In this document: positions 14,932 through 23,324 of the stretch, one piece after another | Layout: every line of letters begins with the position of its first letter | How positions within the stretch are numbered: the stretch's first letter is position 1 | DNA from: CAYFVU01 sp964346645 | GTDB lineage: Bacteria; Spirochaetota; Spirochaetia; DSM-16054; Sediminispirochaetaceae | NCBI GenBank assembly: GCA_964346645.1 | Contig: CAYFVU010000029.1 | Location: forward strand, 1-33,007 | Direction of reading: 5' to 3' | DNA: 33,007 bases | Made by a program: the position numbers and the translations under genes | Notes under the pieces: generated by a model | Database searches by the model: none | What the model was told of the DNA's origin: nothing | Seen by the model: the letters and a program-made list of their open reading frames with translations, nothing else

Positions 14932-15885
14932 TTGCTCATGGATACGGTGCACAATTCGGTCATGACAGAGGAAGTCCTCGAGTACTTGGCTCCGAAGGCC
15001 GAAGGAGCACTGCTCATCGACTGCACTTTGGGAGAGGGCGGTCACAGCGAAAGATTTCTCTCCACCTTCCCCACTCTTAGGGTGGTGGGAGTCGACGCTG
15101 ACGAGCACATCTTGGAGAAGGCTAAGCAGCGCTTGGCCCCGTATTCGGCGCGCTTTCGCGCCTTCAATACGTGGTTCAACATCTTCTTCCGGGAGTATCC
15201 ACTGGGAGGTGAGCGGCCCGACTCGATCCTCTTCGATCTCGGTATATCCCTCTATCACTACGAGGAGGCCGCGAGGGGCTTCACATTCAGGAGGGACGAG
15301 CCCCTCGACATGAGGTTGAACGAGGATCTTGAGATTTCGGCTAGGGATGTGGTAAATACCTATCCTCAGGACGAACTCGAGGAGATTATCGGCAGTTACG
15401 GGGAAGAGCGCTATGCCGGCTCCATTTCGAGGAAGATCTGCAGAGAACGGTCAAAGGCGGAGATAGAGACGACGGCGCAGCTGGCCGACATCATCCGCTC
15501 GGCGGTCCCTCCGAAGTATCGCCACGGCAGAATAAATCCTGCAACACGTAGCTTTCAAGCGCTGCGCATCATCGTCAACGGAGAGTTGGCGCGGCTGGAA
15601 AGCGCTCTGGAGGGAGCCCTCGAAGTACTCGAGGTCGGCGGCAGGATAGGTGTGATTTCGTTTCACTCGCTCGAGGATCGAATAGTGAAACGATTCTTCA
15701 GGCAGAAGAATAAGGATTGTACCTGTCCTCCAGATTGGCCGATATGTAAGTGTGGGGGGAGTCGCGTAGTCGATATCCTCACGAAGAAGCCGCTCCGCCC
15801 CGACGAGCAGGAGGTGGAGAGCAACCCTCCATCGCGGAGCGCGAAGTTTCGAGTCGTCGAAAAACTGCGGGAAGAGGAGAGGTAA
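14932..15885 (+). CDS. rsmH: 16S rRNA (cytosine-1402-N4) methyltransferase
   Basis: A 317-residue RsmH (MraW), which methylates N4 of C1402 in 16S rRNA. Visible are the SAM-binding LGEGGHSERF (about 34-43), VGVDADEHIL near 59, the central helical insertion with FRRDEPLDMRL (about 119-129), and the conserved RINPATRSFQALRI and GVISFHSLEDRIVKRFF segments (about 199-259). A C-terminal CTCPPDWPICKCGG cluster is typical of the family. TTG at 14932 lies 11 nt after GGGAGGA; the ATG at 14938 is 17 nt away and also possible. It follows a structured leader, and ftsL begins 2 nt after its stop. Confidence 0.94.
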   Translation: MLMDTVHNSVMTEEVLEYLAPKAEGALLIDCTLGEGGHSERFLSTFPTLRVVGVDADEHILEKAKQRLAPYSARFRAFNTWFNIFFREYPLGGERPDSILFDLGISLYHYEEAARGFTFRRDEPLDMRLNEDLEISARDVVNTYPQDELEEIIGSYGEERYAGSISRKICRERSKAEIETTAQLADIIRSAVPPKYRHGRINPATRSFQALRIIVNGELARLESALEGALEVLEVGGRIGVISFHSLEDRIVKRFFRQKNKDCTCPPDWPICKCGGSRVVDILTKKPLRPDEQEVESNPPSRSAKFRVVEKLREEER

Positions 15886-15887
15886 CC

Positions 15888-16214
15888 GTGCGTAAGATAC
15901 TCATCGCCCTCATGATACTGTCGATCCCCCTCTCGGTCTTTCTCTCGGTATACCGGGTCTACTCGTACCAGAGTCTCGAGAGGAAGGTGGAAAACCTCAA
16001 GGAAGAACAGGCGGACCTCTTCGAGCGGAACAAACGGATGATAGCGAATATCGCGATCGTCAGCTCTCCCGAGCGGATCGAAAAGATCGCCGAAGAGAAG
16101 CTCGATCTCTCGCGCATAGCTCCGGAGAGGAAATTGCGGATTGTCATAGATAAGGATGCGGTAGAGGCACGCAATGCGCGTAAAAACCGCGAGAAGGAGA
16201 AGCAGGATGGCTGA
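15888..16214 (+). CDS. ftsL: FtsL-like cell division protein
   Basis: A 108-residue protein with a short cytoplasmic end, one membrane segment (about residues 3-20) and a coiled coil (about 27-70), the architecture of FtsL. FtsL joins FtsQ and FtsB in the septal complex. The GTG at 15888 lies 2 nt after rsmH with GAGGAGAGG ahead of it; reading further upstream would overlap rsmH and is rejected. Sequence similarity among FtsL proteins is low, so the call rests on position between rsmH and murF plus topology. It overlaps murF by 8 nt. Confidence 0.78.
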   Translation: MRKILIALMILSIPLSVFLSVYRVYSYQSLERKVENLKEEQADLFERNKRMIANIAIVSSPERIEKIAEEKLDLSRIAPERKLRIVIDKDAVEARNARKNREKEKQDG

Positions 16215-17673
16215 ACGGAGCTTCGCGGCAAACGGTACGAGGGAGCATTTTCCTCTTACCGCCGAGAGAGCCGCAGAGCTTGCCGGCTGTAGCCGGTACA
16301 ACTCCGTAAGTGGGAGGATCGGCGGCGTTGCGGTGGACTCACGGAAGCTGCGCAGAGGGGATCTCTTCGTCGCACTCAAGGGTGAGCGCACCGACGGTCA
16401 CCTCTTCCTTTCCGATGCAGTCGAGTCCGGAGCTTCGGCACTGCTCGTGTCTCAGTCATTTCTTTTCGGTGATGAGGGCCGCAGCGTCGCTGCCGGCTAT
16501 AATTTGCCGATTCTCTACGCTGCGGACACGCTCGCAGCCCTGCAGCGACTCGGCAGAGGCTGGCTCGAAGGCTTTCCGGAGCTCCGAAGAGTTGCCGTCA
16601 CGGGAAGCAACGGAAAAACGACCACGAAGGAGCTCATCGCATCAGTCCTCGCACAGGTAGGAGAGACCATAAGGAACAGCGGTAACCTCAACTCCGAGAT
16701 CGGCCTGCCTCAGGCGGTTATGGAAGTGCGGGAGAAACACCGCTATGGGGTCTTCGAGATGGGGATCAACCATCCGAATGAGATGGATCTCCTGACCGAA
16801 GTGTATCGGCCTGAGTTTACGGTCATCACCACGATCGGCACGGCCCATATCGGCCTGCTCGGCAGCCGAGAGGCGATCGCCCGCGAGAAGGGCAAGGCGA
16901 TAGCCGCGTTGCCGGATAAAGGACGAGGTTTCATACCCGAGGACACGGAGTGGTACGACTACCTCTCCTCGATAAGCCGGGCGCCGCTCATACCCTACGG
17001 AGAGAAGAGCACGAAGGGGGTCGAGAAGATCGAGGATCTCGGCTTCGAGGGATGGCTCATACGCTACGAGGGGCGTGATATTCGGCTCGCCCTCATGGGA
17101 AGACACAATCTCTCGAATGCGATGGCGGCGATAACCGTTGGCCGCTACTTCGGTGCGAGCTCGGAGCAGATCGCCGGGGGATTGGAGTCGGTCTCAGCTC
17201 TCGAGGGAAGAAGCAGGTACCACCGGGGAGGAATCACGGTCTTCGAGGATTCCTACAATGCGAATCTCGACTCTATGCGGGCGGTCATCGAGGAGATGGC
17301 GGGACACGTGCAGAGGGAGGAGCTCGTTCTGGTGCTCGGGGCGATGAAGGAGCTCGGCGAGGAGGTCGAGTGGGCCCACAGAGAGCTCGGCAGGATCATT
17401 ACCCGTACCGGCGCGGCGGCCGTCTTTCTCCTCGGAGATGAGATGAGATGGACGGTGGACGAGCTGGGAAAGAAGGGCTTTACGGGAGTGCTCTTCCGCA
17501 GCAATGATTTCGATGAGTTGAAGCGTGAGGTCTTGACTTCGGTCAGGAGCGGGCAAACCATACTTCTGAAAGGATCGAGGGTAATGGAGCTGGAGCGGCT
17601 CGTAGAGCCGTTGCAGAACTTGGGTGCAGGGGTGTCGGAGACGCCTGCACCGGTAGATAGATCTATAGGATAG
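16207..17673 (+). CDS. murF: UDP-MurNAc-tripeptide:D-Ala-D-Ala ligase
   Basis: A 488-residue Mur ligase that adds D-Ala-D-Ala to the UDP-MurNAc-tripeptide using ATP. The ATP loop VTGSNGKTTTKEL lies at 131-143, the substrate/metal site with FEMGINHPNEM near 187-197 and the ligase hallmark LMGRHNLSNAMAAI near 297-310. DSYNANLDSM near 347-356 is the MurF-specific Asn/Asp region. An N-terminal UDP-binding domain contains VAVDSRKLRRGDLFVAL (41-57). The ATG at 16207 overlaps the ftsL stop, and AAGGAG precedes it, so this is preferred over the earlier in-frame ATG at 16174. Confidence 0.95.
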   Translation: MAERSFAANGTREHFPLTAERAAELAGCSRYNSVSGRIGGVAVDSRKLRRGDLFVALKGERTDGHLFLSDAVESGASALLVSQSFLFGDEGRSVAAGYNLPILYAADTLAALQRLGRGWLEGFPELRRVAVTGSNGKTTTKELIASVLAQVGETIRNSGNLNSEIGLPQAVMEVREKHRYGVFEMGINHPNEMDLLTEVYRPEFTVITTIGTAHIGLLGSREAIAREKGKAIAALPDKGRGFIPEDTEWYDYLSSISRAPLIPYGEKSTKGVEKIEDLGFEGWLIRYEGRDIRLALMGRHNLSNAMAAITVGRYFGASSEQIAGGLESVSALEGRSRYHRGGITVFEDSYNANLDSMRAVIEEMAGHVQREELVLVLGAMKELGEEVEWAHRELGRIITRTGAAAVFLLGDEMRWTVDELGKKGFTGVLFRSNDFDELKREVLTSVRSGQTILLKGSRVMELERLVEPLQNLGAGVSETPAPVDRSIG

Positions 17674-17684
17674 AGGAGAGGGTA

Positions 17685-18764
17685 TTGTTTCCAGAACTGT
17701 TCTTGCCGTTGGTAAAGTACTTCAGCGCCTTCAACATTTTTCAGTACATCACCTTTCGTGCGGCCTACGCGGCGGTGACGGCGCTGCTTATCTCCTTCGT
17801 CTTCGGCAAGCCCCTCATTAGAAAGCTGAGGAGGCTCAAGGCGGGGCAGGAGGTGCGTGACGACGGGCCCGAAACCCACTTTACCAAATCCGGGACACCG
17901 ACGATGGGCGGACTGCTCATCCTCATTTCGGTCGCTGTCTCGATGCTGCTCTGGCAGAACCTGCACAACTCATACACCTGGCTCCTCCTCCTCTCCATGC
18001 TCGCCTTCGGACTCATCGGGTTTACGGACGACTATCTGAAGGTCTTCCGCAGGAGCTCCGACGGAATGCACGCGAGGGTGAAGTTTACCGGACAGACCCT
18101 CATTGCCGCCGGCGTGATGGTCTTTCTCTACATGACGAGGACAGAGCACACCACCATGCTCTACCTGCCCTTCTTCAAGTATCCCGTGCTAGATCTCGGC
18201 TGGCTCTACATTCCCTTCGGTATTCTCCTGCTGGTGGGCACGTCGAATGCGGTCAATCTCACCGACGGTCTCGATGGACTCGCAACCGGGCTGGTCATTC
18301 TCGTGGGAATCACCTTCGCTATCCTGACCTATGTCAGCGGGCGGGCCGATTACGCCGAATATCTGCAGATTCCCTATGTGATGGGGAGCGGCGAGCTGAC
18401 GATAGCCCTGCTCTCGCTGGTCGGCGGGAGTATCGGTTTCTTGTGGTACAACAGTCATCCGGCGGAGGTCTTTATGGGAGACACGGGAAGTCTCTCGCTC
18501 GGCGGTGTCATCGGTGTCATCGCGCTGGTGCTGAAGAAGGAGATACTCCTGATCATTATCGGCGGGGTCTTCGTCCTCGAGGCTGTATCGGTTATCGTTC
18601 AGGTCGCATCCTACAAACTGAGAAAGCGACGGGTCTTCAAAATGGCTCCGTTGCACCACCACTTCGAACTCAAGGGCTGGGACGAGAGCAAGGTGGTGAT
18701 CCGTTTCTGGATTCTCGGCGGATTGTTTACGATTTTGAGCCTTTCGACGTTGAAGATACAATGA
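17685..18764 (+). CDS. mraY: phospho-MurNAc-pentapeptide transferase MraY
   Basis: A 359-residue polytopic membrane enzyme (about ten helices) that transfers phospho-MurNAc-pentapeptide to undecaprenyl phosphate, making lipid I. Diagnostic motifs are GTPTMGG near residues 70-76, FTDDYLKV near 112-119, SNAVNLTDGLDGLATG near 187-202, FMGDTGSLSLGG near 262-273 and PLHHHFELKGW near 323-333. The TTG start at 17685 has GAGGAGAGG in front; no better ATG is available. The stop overlaps the ftsW start by 4 nt (ATGA). Confidence 0.97.
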   Translation: MFPELFLPLVKYFSAFNIFQYITFRAAYAAVTALLISFVFGKPLIRKLRRLKAGQEVRDDGPETHFTKSGTPTMGGLLILISVAVSMLLWQNLHNSYTWLLLLSMLAFGLIGFTDDYLKVFRRSSDGMHARVKFTGQTLIAAGVMVFLYMTRTEHTTMLYLPFFKYPVLDLGWLYIPFGILLLVGTSNAVNLTDGLDGLATGLVILVGITFAILTYVSGRADYAEYLQIPYVMGSGELTIALLSLVGGSIGFLWYNSHPAEVFMGDTGSLSLGGVIGVIALVLKKEILLIIIGGVFVLEAVSVIVQVASYKLRKRRVFKMAPLHHHFELKGWDESKVVIRFWILGGLFTILSLSTLKIQ

Positions 18765-19915
18765 TGGGAGAACGGTTCAACATAGAGCGCGTAGAGCGCG
18801 GATCAGCGGATCCGGTACTAGTTGCCCTGCTGGTGCTGATCATAGGGATAGGTGTAGCTACGCTCTTCTCGGCGAGCTACTACTACGGTGGAAAGAAGTT
18901 CGGCGATCCCTACTACTTCATCGGTCGGCAGGGGGGCTTTGTGCTTGTGGGGACGGTTCTGGCTTCCATTGCCGCGCGGCTCCCCCGCAATTTCATCGTC
19001 AAGTATATTCCCCACCTATTCCTCATTACACTACTGTTGCTCGTAGCGACCTATGTACCCGGTATCGGGCGGACGATCATGGGGGCGAACAGGTGGATCA
19101 TTATCGGAGGCATCTCCTTTCAGCCCTCGGAGCTCGCGAAGCTCACTCTCGTACTCTATCTCAGCTACATCCTCGCGAAGAAGTTCGGTGATCTCGAAGA
19201 TGTGATAAACTCTCTCGTACCCCCGTTGCTGGTGGTTGGGGTTTTTACCGCGCTCATCTACTTTCAGAACGACTTCTCCACTTCGCTCTTCGTGCTGCTG
19301 ATCTCCCTGCTCCTCTTCTTCGTCGCGGGAGTGAAGTTGCGGTACTTCGTCTTCCTCCTCCTCACCCTCGTGCCGCTCACCTCCATTTTGGTGCTCTCCA
19401 AGGAGCATCGGGTGAGAAGACTCATCGCCTTCCTCGATCCGAACAGCGATCCGGTGGGCACGGGCTACCAGGTGATCGCCGCAAAGACGGCCCTCGGCAA
19501 CGGCAACTTCTGGGGCGTCGGTTTCGGCGAGGGTACGGAGAAGCTCGGTGGCCTGCCGGAGGCCCACTCGGACTTCATATTCGCGGTTTTTGCAGAGGAG
19601 GCGGGATACCTCGGCGTCCTCTTCATAATCGCGCTCTTTCTCGCCTTTGCAGTGCGCGGCTACGCGGTGGCCTTCCAATACGAGGGAGAGGACAGCTTTG
19701 CCTTCTTGCTCGCCTTCGGACTGACGAGCTGCATCGCATTTCAGGCACTGGTGAACATGGCGGTGGTCTCAGGGATGCTTCCTGCGACAGGACTGCCTCT
19801 GCCGTTCTTCTCGCACGGCGGCTCCTCGATGGTGGTCGCCCTATTGATGAGCGGATTGCTGGTGAATCTCTCACGTGGAGCATCTGCCCGCGGGGGAGGG
19901 ATTGCGTATGAGTAG
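18761..19915 (+). CDS. ftsW: septal peptidoglycan glycosyltransferase FtsW
   Basis: A 384-residue SEDS-family protein with about ten membrane helices that polymerises lipid II at the septum. Hallmarks are the GANRWIIIGGISFQPSEL segment, PEAHSDFIFAV (which carries the conserved Asp) and the C-terminal LPATGLPLPFFSHGGSS. Two adjacent ATGs exist (18761 and 18764); the first overlaps the mraY stop. The reading frame is open further upstream only as a shadow of mraY. The next gene, ftsQ, overlaps by 8 nt. RodA is the alternative SEDS protein, but the neighbourhood supports FtsW. Confidence 0.95.
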   Translation: MMGERFNIERVERGSADPVLVALLVLIIGIGVATLFSASYYYGGKKFGDPYYFIGRQGGFVLVGTVLASIAARLPRNFIVKYIPHLFLITLLLLVATYVPGIGRTIMGANRWIIIGGISFQPSELAKLTLVLYLSYILAKKFGDLEDVINSLVPPLLVVGVFTALIYFQNDFSTSLFVLLISLLLFFVAGVKLRYFVFLLLTLVPLTSILVLSKEHRVRRLIAFLDPNSDPVGTGYQVIAAKTALGNGNFWGVGFGEGTEKLGGLPEAHSDFIFAVFAEEAGYLGVLFIIALFLAFAVRGYAVAFQYEGEDSFAFLLAFGLTSCIAFQALVNMAVVSGMLPATGLPLPFFSHGGSSMVVALLMSGLLVNLSRGASARGGGIAYE

Positions 19916-20771
19916 CATAGCCCTTTTCAGAGACGGTTCGTACACCGGCATCAACGGCGAACGGATAGCCTCGCGCAAGCGGAGGAGCCGACAGAAGAAG
20001 CGAGAGGACGTGGGAAGCAGACGTCTCTTCGTCGGCATCGTCCTCTTTCTCTCGGCGGTGCTCGTGCTTGAGATTCTGTTTCACTTCTTCGTCGCGCCGC
20101 GTCTCATGATTTCCGATATCACCATCGAGACGAAGGGGACGTTCGGGCTCAGCAACGAGGAGATCCTCGATGCGGCGGGAATTGCGAAGAGCAGCTACTT
20201 CTTCTCGGTCAATACCTCCGTCGTCGAGGAGCGGCTCGAGAGCCTGCCGATGGTAAAGAGCGCCACTGTATCCAAGAGGTTCCCCCACGCGCTCTCTCTC
20301 CGCCTGGTGAAGCGAAAACCCATCGGCCTGTTGACCCTCCCTGTAGAAGGAATGTTAAAGGCGGCCCTCGTCGACGAGGAGGGGGTCGTATACGGCATTG
20401 GGGAGGGGGCGAATACCGACCTGCCGGTCATCTCCGGGGTGGAGATCCCACGGGTGCAGGCGGGGATGCAGCTGCCGGAGCTGCTCGTCTCCTTTCTCGC
20501 GGACTTGAAGAGTCTTCAGCAGGAGTCGCCGACCCTGTATCGCTTGATATCGGAGGTAAAATTCGTTAAGAATGATTCCACAGAGTATGAAGTGATTCTC
20601 TTTCCGTCTCACTATCGGATCCGGGTCAGAATCGGCCCCTCTATCGACAAAGAGCTGTTAACCTATATCATGTTAGTGTTGGATGTAATCTCCGGACGTG
20701 GGATGGAGGACGAAGTAGTGGAAGTAGATTTTCGCACCGACCACGTAGTGTATCGGGTTGAGGGGGACTAA
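19908..20771 (+). CDS. ftsQ: FtsQ/DivIB-type cell division protein
   Basis: A 287-residue bitopic membrane protein. A basic cytoplasmic segment (about 22-40, rich in Arg/Lys) is followed by one membrane helix (about 40-63) and an extracytoplasmic POTRA domain (ISDITIETKGTFGLSNEEIL, 68-87) and FtsQ domain. It stabilises the FtsL/FtsB complex at the septum. The ATG at 19908 overlaps the ftsW stop and has a GGGGGAGGG site 7 nt ahead. The in-frame start at 19875 would lie inside ftsW and is not used. ftsA begins immediately at the next base after its stop. Confidence 0.9.
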   Translation: MSSIALFRDGSYTGINGERIASRKRRSRQKKREDVGSRRLFVGIVLFLSAVLVLEILFHFFVAPRLMISDITIETKGTFGLSNEEILDAAGIAKSSYFFSVNTSVVEERLESLPMVKSATVSKRFPHALSLRLVKRKPIGLLTLPVEGMLKAALVDEEGVVYGIGEGANTDLPVISGVEIPRVQAGMQLPELLVSFLADLKSLQQESPTLYRLISEVKFVKNDSTEYEVILFPSHYRIRVRIGPSIDKELLTYIMLVLDVISGRGMEDEVVEVDFRTDHVVYRVEGD

Positions 20772-22007
20772 GTGGCAGGCAGAGACATTCTCGTCGGGCT
20801 CGACATAGGAACCACGAAGATATGTGCCGTCATTGGCGAGTGGGACGAGAACGGCAGCGTACACATTACCGGAGTAGGAACGAGCCCCTCCGAAGGTCTC
20901 AGAAGAGGGGTGGTGGTGAACATCGAATCCACCCTCCGCTCGGTGACCGTCGCTATAGAGGCGGCGGAGATGATGTCCGGCCGGGAAGTGCAGGACGTGG
21001 TCACCGGTATAGCCGGCGCCCATATCGAAGGGATCAACTCCCGAGGTGTGGTCGCAGTGACCGGCAAGGGAAGAGAGATAAACCACAACGACATCGCGAG
21101 AGTCGTCGATGCGGCGAAGGCGGTGGTGATGCCTCCGGACAGGGAGGTCATTCATGTTATTCCGCAGGAATTCATAGTAGACGACCAGGGAGGTATCAAG
21201 GATCCCCTCGACATGATCGGCATACGTCTCGAGGCGGAGGTGCACATCATCACCGGATCGGTCACGAGTGCGCAGAACCTGCTGAAGTGCGTAAACAGGG
21301 CAGGCTTCAAGGTGTACGACATCGTGCTGCAGTCCCTCGCCGCATCTACTGCAGTCCTCTCGAAAGAGGAGAAGGAGCTGGGTGTGCTGATGATCGACCT
21401 CGGCGGCGGTACGACCGACGTGTTGGTCCACCTCGACGGTGCTCCGTACCACACGAATGTGCTCGCCGTGGGGGGAGGGCAGGTTACGAGTGATCTATCG
21501 ATAATGCTCAAGACGCCCTACGAATCTGCGGAGCGGATTAAGAAGGAGGCGGGGTGCTGCTATCTGCCCCTCATCGAGGGAGACGAAGAGGTGGTCATTC
21601 CGGGAGTCGGCGGTTGGCCTTCGGCTTCCATCCCGCGCAAGGAGATCGCGAAGATCATACAGCCGAGGATGGCGGAGATCTTCGAGATGGTTCGAGAACA
21701 CATGGTAAAGAAGGACTATCTGCAGCATCTCGGCGGCGGTGTGGTGATAACCGGCGGCGGGGCGATGATGCCCGGGACCATGGAGCTCGCCAGGGAGATA
21801 TTCGGCATTCCGGCGAGGATCGGCTATCCGGCGAAGACCGGCGGTCTTTCCGACGTGTACCAGAGTCCGGCCTTCAGCACTGCGGTAGGGCTGGTGCTCT
21901 ATGCGGCGAGACAGAGGCAGGAGGAGGTGCAGCGTGCCATTCCGACCAAGCGGAAAGAGGGCGGCGTTGCGGGAAAGCTGAAGAATTGGCTGAAGGAGTT
22001 TTTCTGA
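20772..22007 (+). CDS. ftsA: cell division protein FtsA
   Basis: A 411-residue actin-like ATPase that tethers FtsZ to the membrane. It has the phosphate-1 motif LVGLDIGTTKICAVIGE (about 8-24), the phosphate-2 motif LMIDLGGGTTDVLVHL (about 205-220), and a GGGVVITGGGAMMPG adenosine motif (about 321-335). The C-terminus ends in an amphipathic helix, AGKLKNWLKEFF, typical of the membrane-targeting sequence. The GTG start directly follows the ftsQ stop with GAGGGGGA just ahead. A 146-nt spacer separates it from ftsZ, unlike most other joints in this cluster. Confidence 0.96.
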   Translation: MAGRDILVGLDIGTTKICAVIGEWDENGSVHITGVGTSPSEGLRRGVVVNIESTLRSVTVAIEAAEMMSGREVQDVVTGIAGAHIEGINSRGVVAVTGKGREINHNDIARVVDAAKAVVMPPDREVIHVIPQEFIVDDQGGIKDPLDMIGIRLEAEVHIITGSVTSAQNLLKCVNRAGFKVYDIVLQSLAASTAVLSKEEKELGVLMIDLGGGTTDVLVHLDGAPYHTNVLAVGGGQVTSDLSIMLKTPYESAERIKKEAGCCYLPLIEGDEEVVIPGVGGWPSASIPRKEIAKIIQPRMAEIFEMVREHMVKKDYLQHLGGGVVITGGGAMMPGTMELAREIFGIPARIGYPAKTGGLSDVYQSPAFSTAVGLVLYAARQRQEEVQRAIPTKRKEGGVAGKLKNWLKEFF

Positions 22008-22153
22008 GAATGAGTTCGGTTCAATAGCATAGAAACGTGCGGCAGGCCGCGTAGTGTATGCGGCGGACGGCACGGGCGGCTCTCAGCTTCCATGGGTTAG
22101 GAGGTTGGGAGGCGTCGAAAAAAAGCACAAATTTATGCTTCTGGGAGGGGGCA
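22008..22153 (+). promoter_or_regulatory. ftsZ leader with hairpins and a third ATGGGTTAG
   Basis: This 146-nt non-coding stretch holds a GC-rich hairpin (22037-22052, stem GTGCGG/CCGCGT with two wobbles, loop CAGG), a copy of ATGGGTTAG (22092-22100) flanked by a possible 6-bp stem with two G-U pairs (AGCTTC 22085-22090 and GAGGTT 22101-22106), and a stem AAGCA/TGCTT (22123-22140) next to the ftsZ ribosome binding site (22143-22151). No clear promoter was found here. Confidence 0.5.
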
Positions 22154-23323
22154 ATGCAAATAGAAATTGTAGACGATCACGTCCAAGACGAAGTCGAGCC
22201 TACCGTTATCAAGGTAATCGGAGTAGGCGGCGGCGGAAGCAACGCGGTAAACCGTATGATCTCCTACGGCTTGAAGAAGGTCGAGTTTATCGCGGTAAAC
22301 ACGGATCTCCAGGCGCTCAATAGATCTCAGGCCGATACGAAGCTGCCGATCGGCTCGAAGCTGACCGGCGGACTCGGCGCAGGCGGAGTGCCCGATACGG
22401 GCGAGCATGCCGCAGAGGAGTCGAGGGGCGATCTGGAGAATGTGCTGAGAGGGTCCGACATGGTCTTCATCACCGCCGGTATGGGCGGCGGTACGGGTAC
22501 CGGCGCGGCACCCATAGTCGCCCAGATCGCCAGGGAGATCGGCGCGCTGACGGTTGCGGTGGTGACAAAACCCTTCGACTTCGAGGGGCGCCAAAAGAAA
22601 AAAATCGCCGACCAGGGGATCGAACGACTCCGCGGCGAGGTAGACACCCTCATCACTATTCCGAACCAGTACCTGCTCAAGATAGTCGACAGGAAGACTC
22701 CCGTACGGGAGGCCTACCTCATCGCCGATGATGTGCTGAGGCAGGGAGTGCAGGGGATCAGTGAGCTAATAACCGAACCCGGCGAGATAAACATCGACTT
22801 CGCCGACGTGCGGACCATAATGAACGGCCGAGGAGACGCCCTCATGGGCATCGGTGTGGGCCACGGAGAGAACAGATCCGTGGATGCGGCCACGAACGCC
22901 ATCAACAATCCGCTGCTAGAGGATGCCCAAATAGAGGGGGCGAAAGGCATTCTGGTCAACGTCACCGGCGGAGATGATCTCTCACTCAGCGAGTACGAGG
23001 AGGTGGTGAACATCATCACCGCCAACGCCGACGACGATGCGATTATCATTCCCGGTCAGGCGATCCGTACGGAAATGGAGGATGAGGTGAAGGTGACTGT
23101 CGTGGCCACCGGCTTCAAGGCCCCTCCGGTTGCCCAGGAAGAGGAAGCCGAGGAGGAGCAGCCCGACGAGATCATCAAATACAAGGACTGGCTCAACCTG
23201 CAGAAGGGAATCACCCGGGAGGCGCCCGGGAGCTTTCTCTCCGGGCGCAACACATCCGACGACGACCTCGGCATTCCGACCATCCTGCGGGGCCGAAAGG
23301 CTTCCGGAGAGAACGAGGGCTGA
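22154..23323 (+). CDS. ftsZ: cell division GTPase FtsZ
   Basis: A 389-residue tubulin homologue that forms the Z ring. It shows IGVGGGGSNAVNRM (22-35), NTDLQAL near 49-55, the GTP-binding GGGTGTGA (111-118), and the conserved N-terminal barrel. The C-terminal linker is short and acidic, and the extreme C-terminal peptide DLGIPTILRGRK (about 370-381) matches the FtsA/ZipA-binding tail. An upstream in-frame ATG (22058) exists, but the G-rich ribosome binding site and the usual protein start support 22154. It is followed 1 nt later by a recombinase. Confidence 0.97.
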   Translation: MQIEIVDDHVQDEVEPTVIKVIGVGGGGSNAVNRMISYGLKKVEFIAVNTDLQALNRSQADTKLPIGSKLTGGLGAGGVPDTGEHAAEESRGDLENVLRGSDMVFITAGMGGGTGTGAAPIVAQIAREIGALTVAVVTKPFDFEGRQKKKIADQGIERLRGEVDTLITIPNQYLLKIVDRKTPVREAYLIADDVLRQGVQGISELITEPGEINIDFADVRTIMNGRGDALMGIGVGHGENRSVDAATNAINNPLLEDAQIEGAKGILVNVTGGDDLSLSEYEEVVNIITANADDDAIIIPGQAIRTEMEDEVKVTVVATGFKAPPVAQEEEAEEEQPDEIIKYKDWLNLQKGITREAPGSFLSGRNTSDDDLGIPTILRGRKASGENEG

Positions 23324-23324
23324 G

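Noticed and set aside
15750..15887. Upstream start for the FtsL-like gene inside rsmH
   Set aside because: It would overlap rsmH by over 130 nt and add an Arg/Pro-rich stretch; the GTG at 15888 with a good ribosome binding site gives normal FtsL topology.
22058..22153. N-terminal extension of FtsZ from an upstream ATG
   Set aside because: The extra 32 residues are not like FtsZ, and a strong G-rich ribosome binding site precedes the ATG at 22154.
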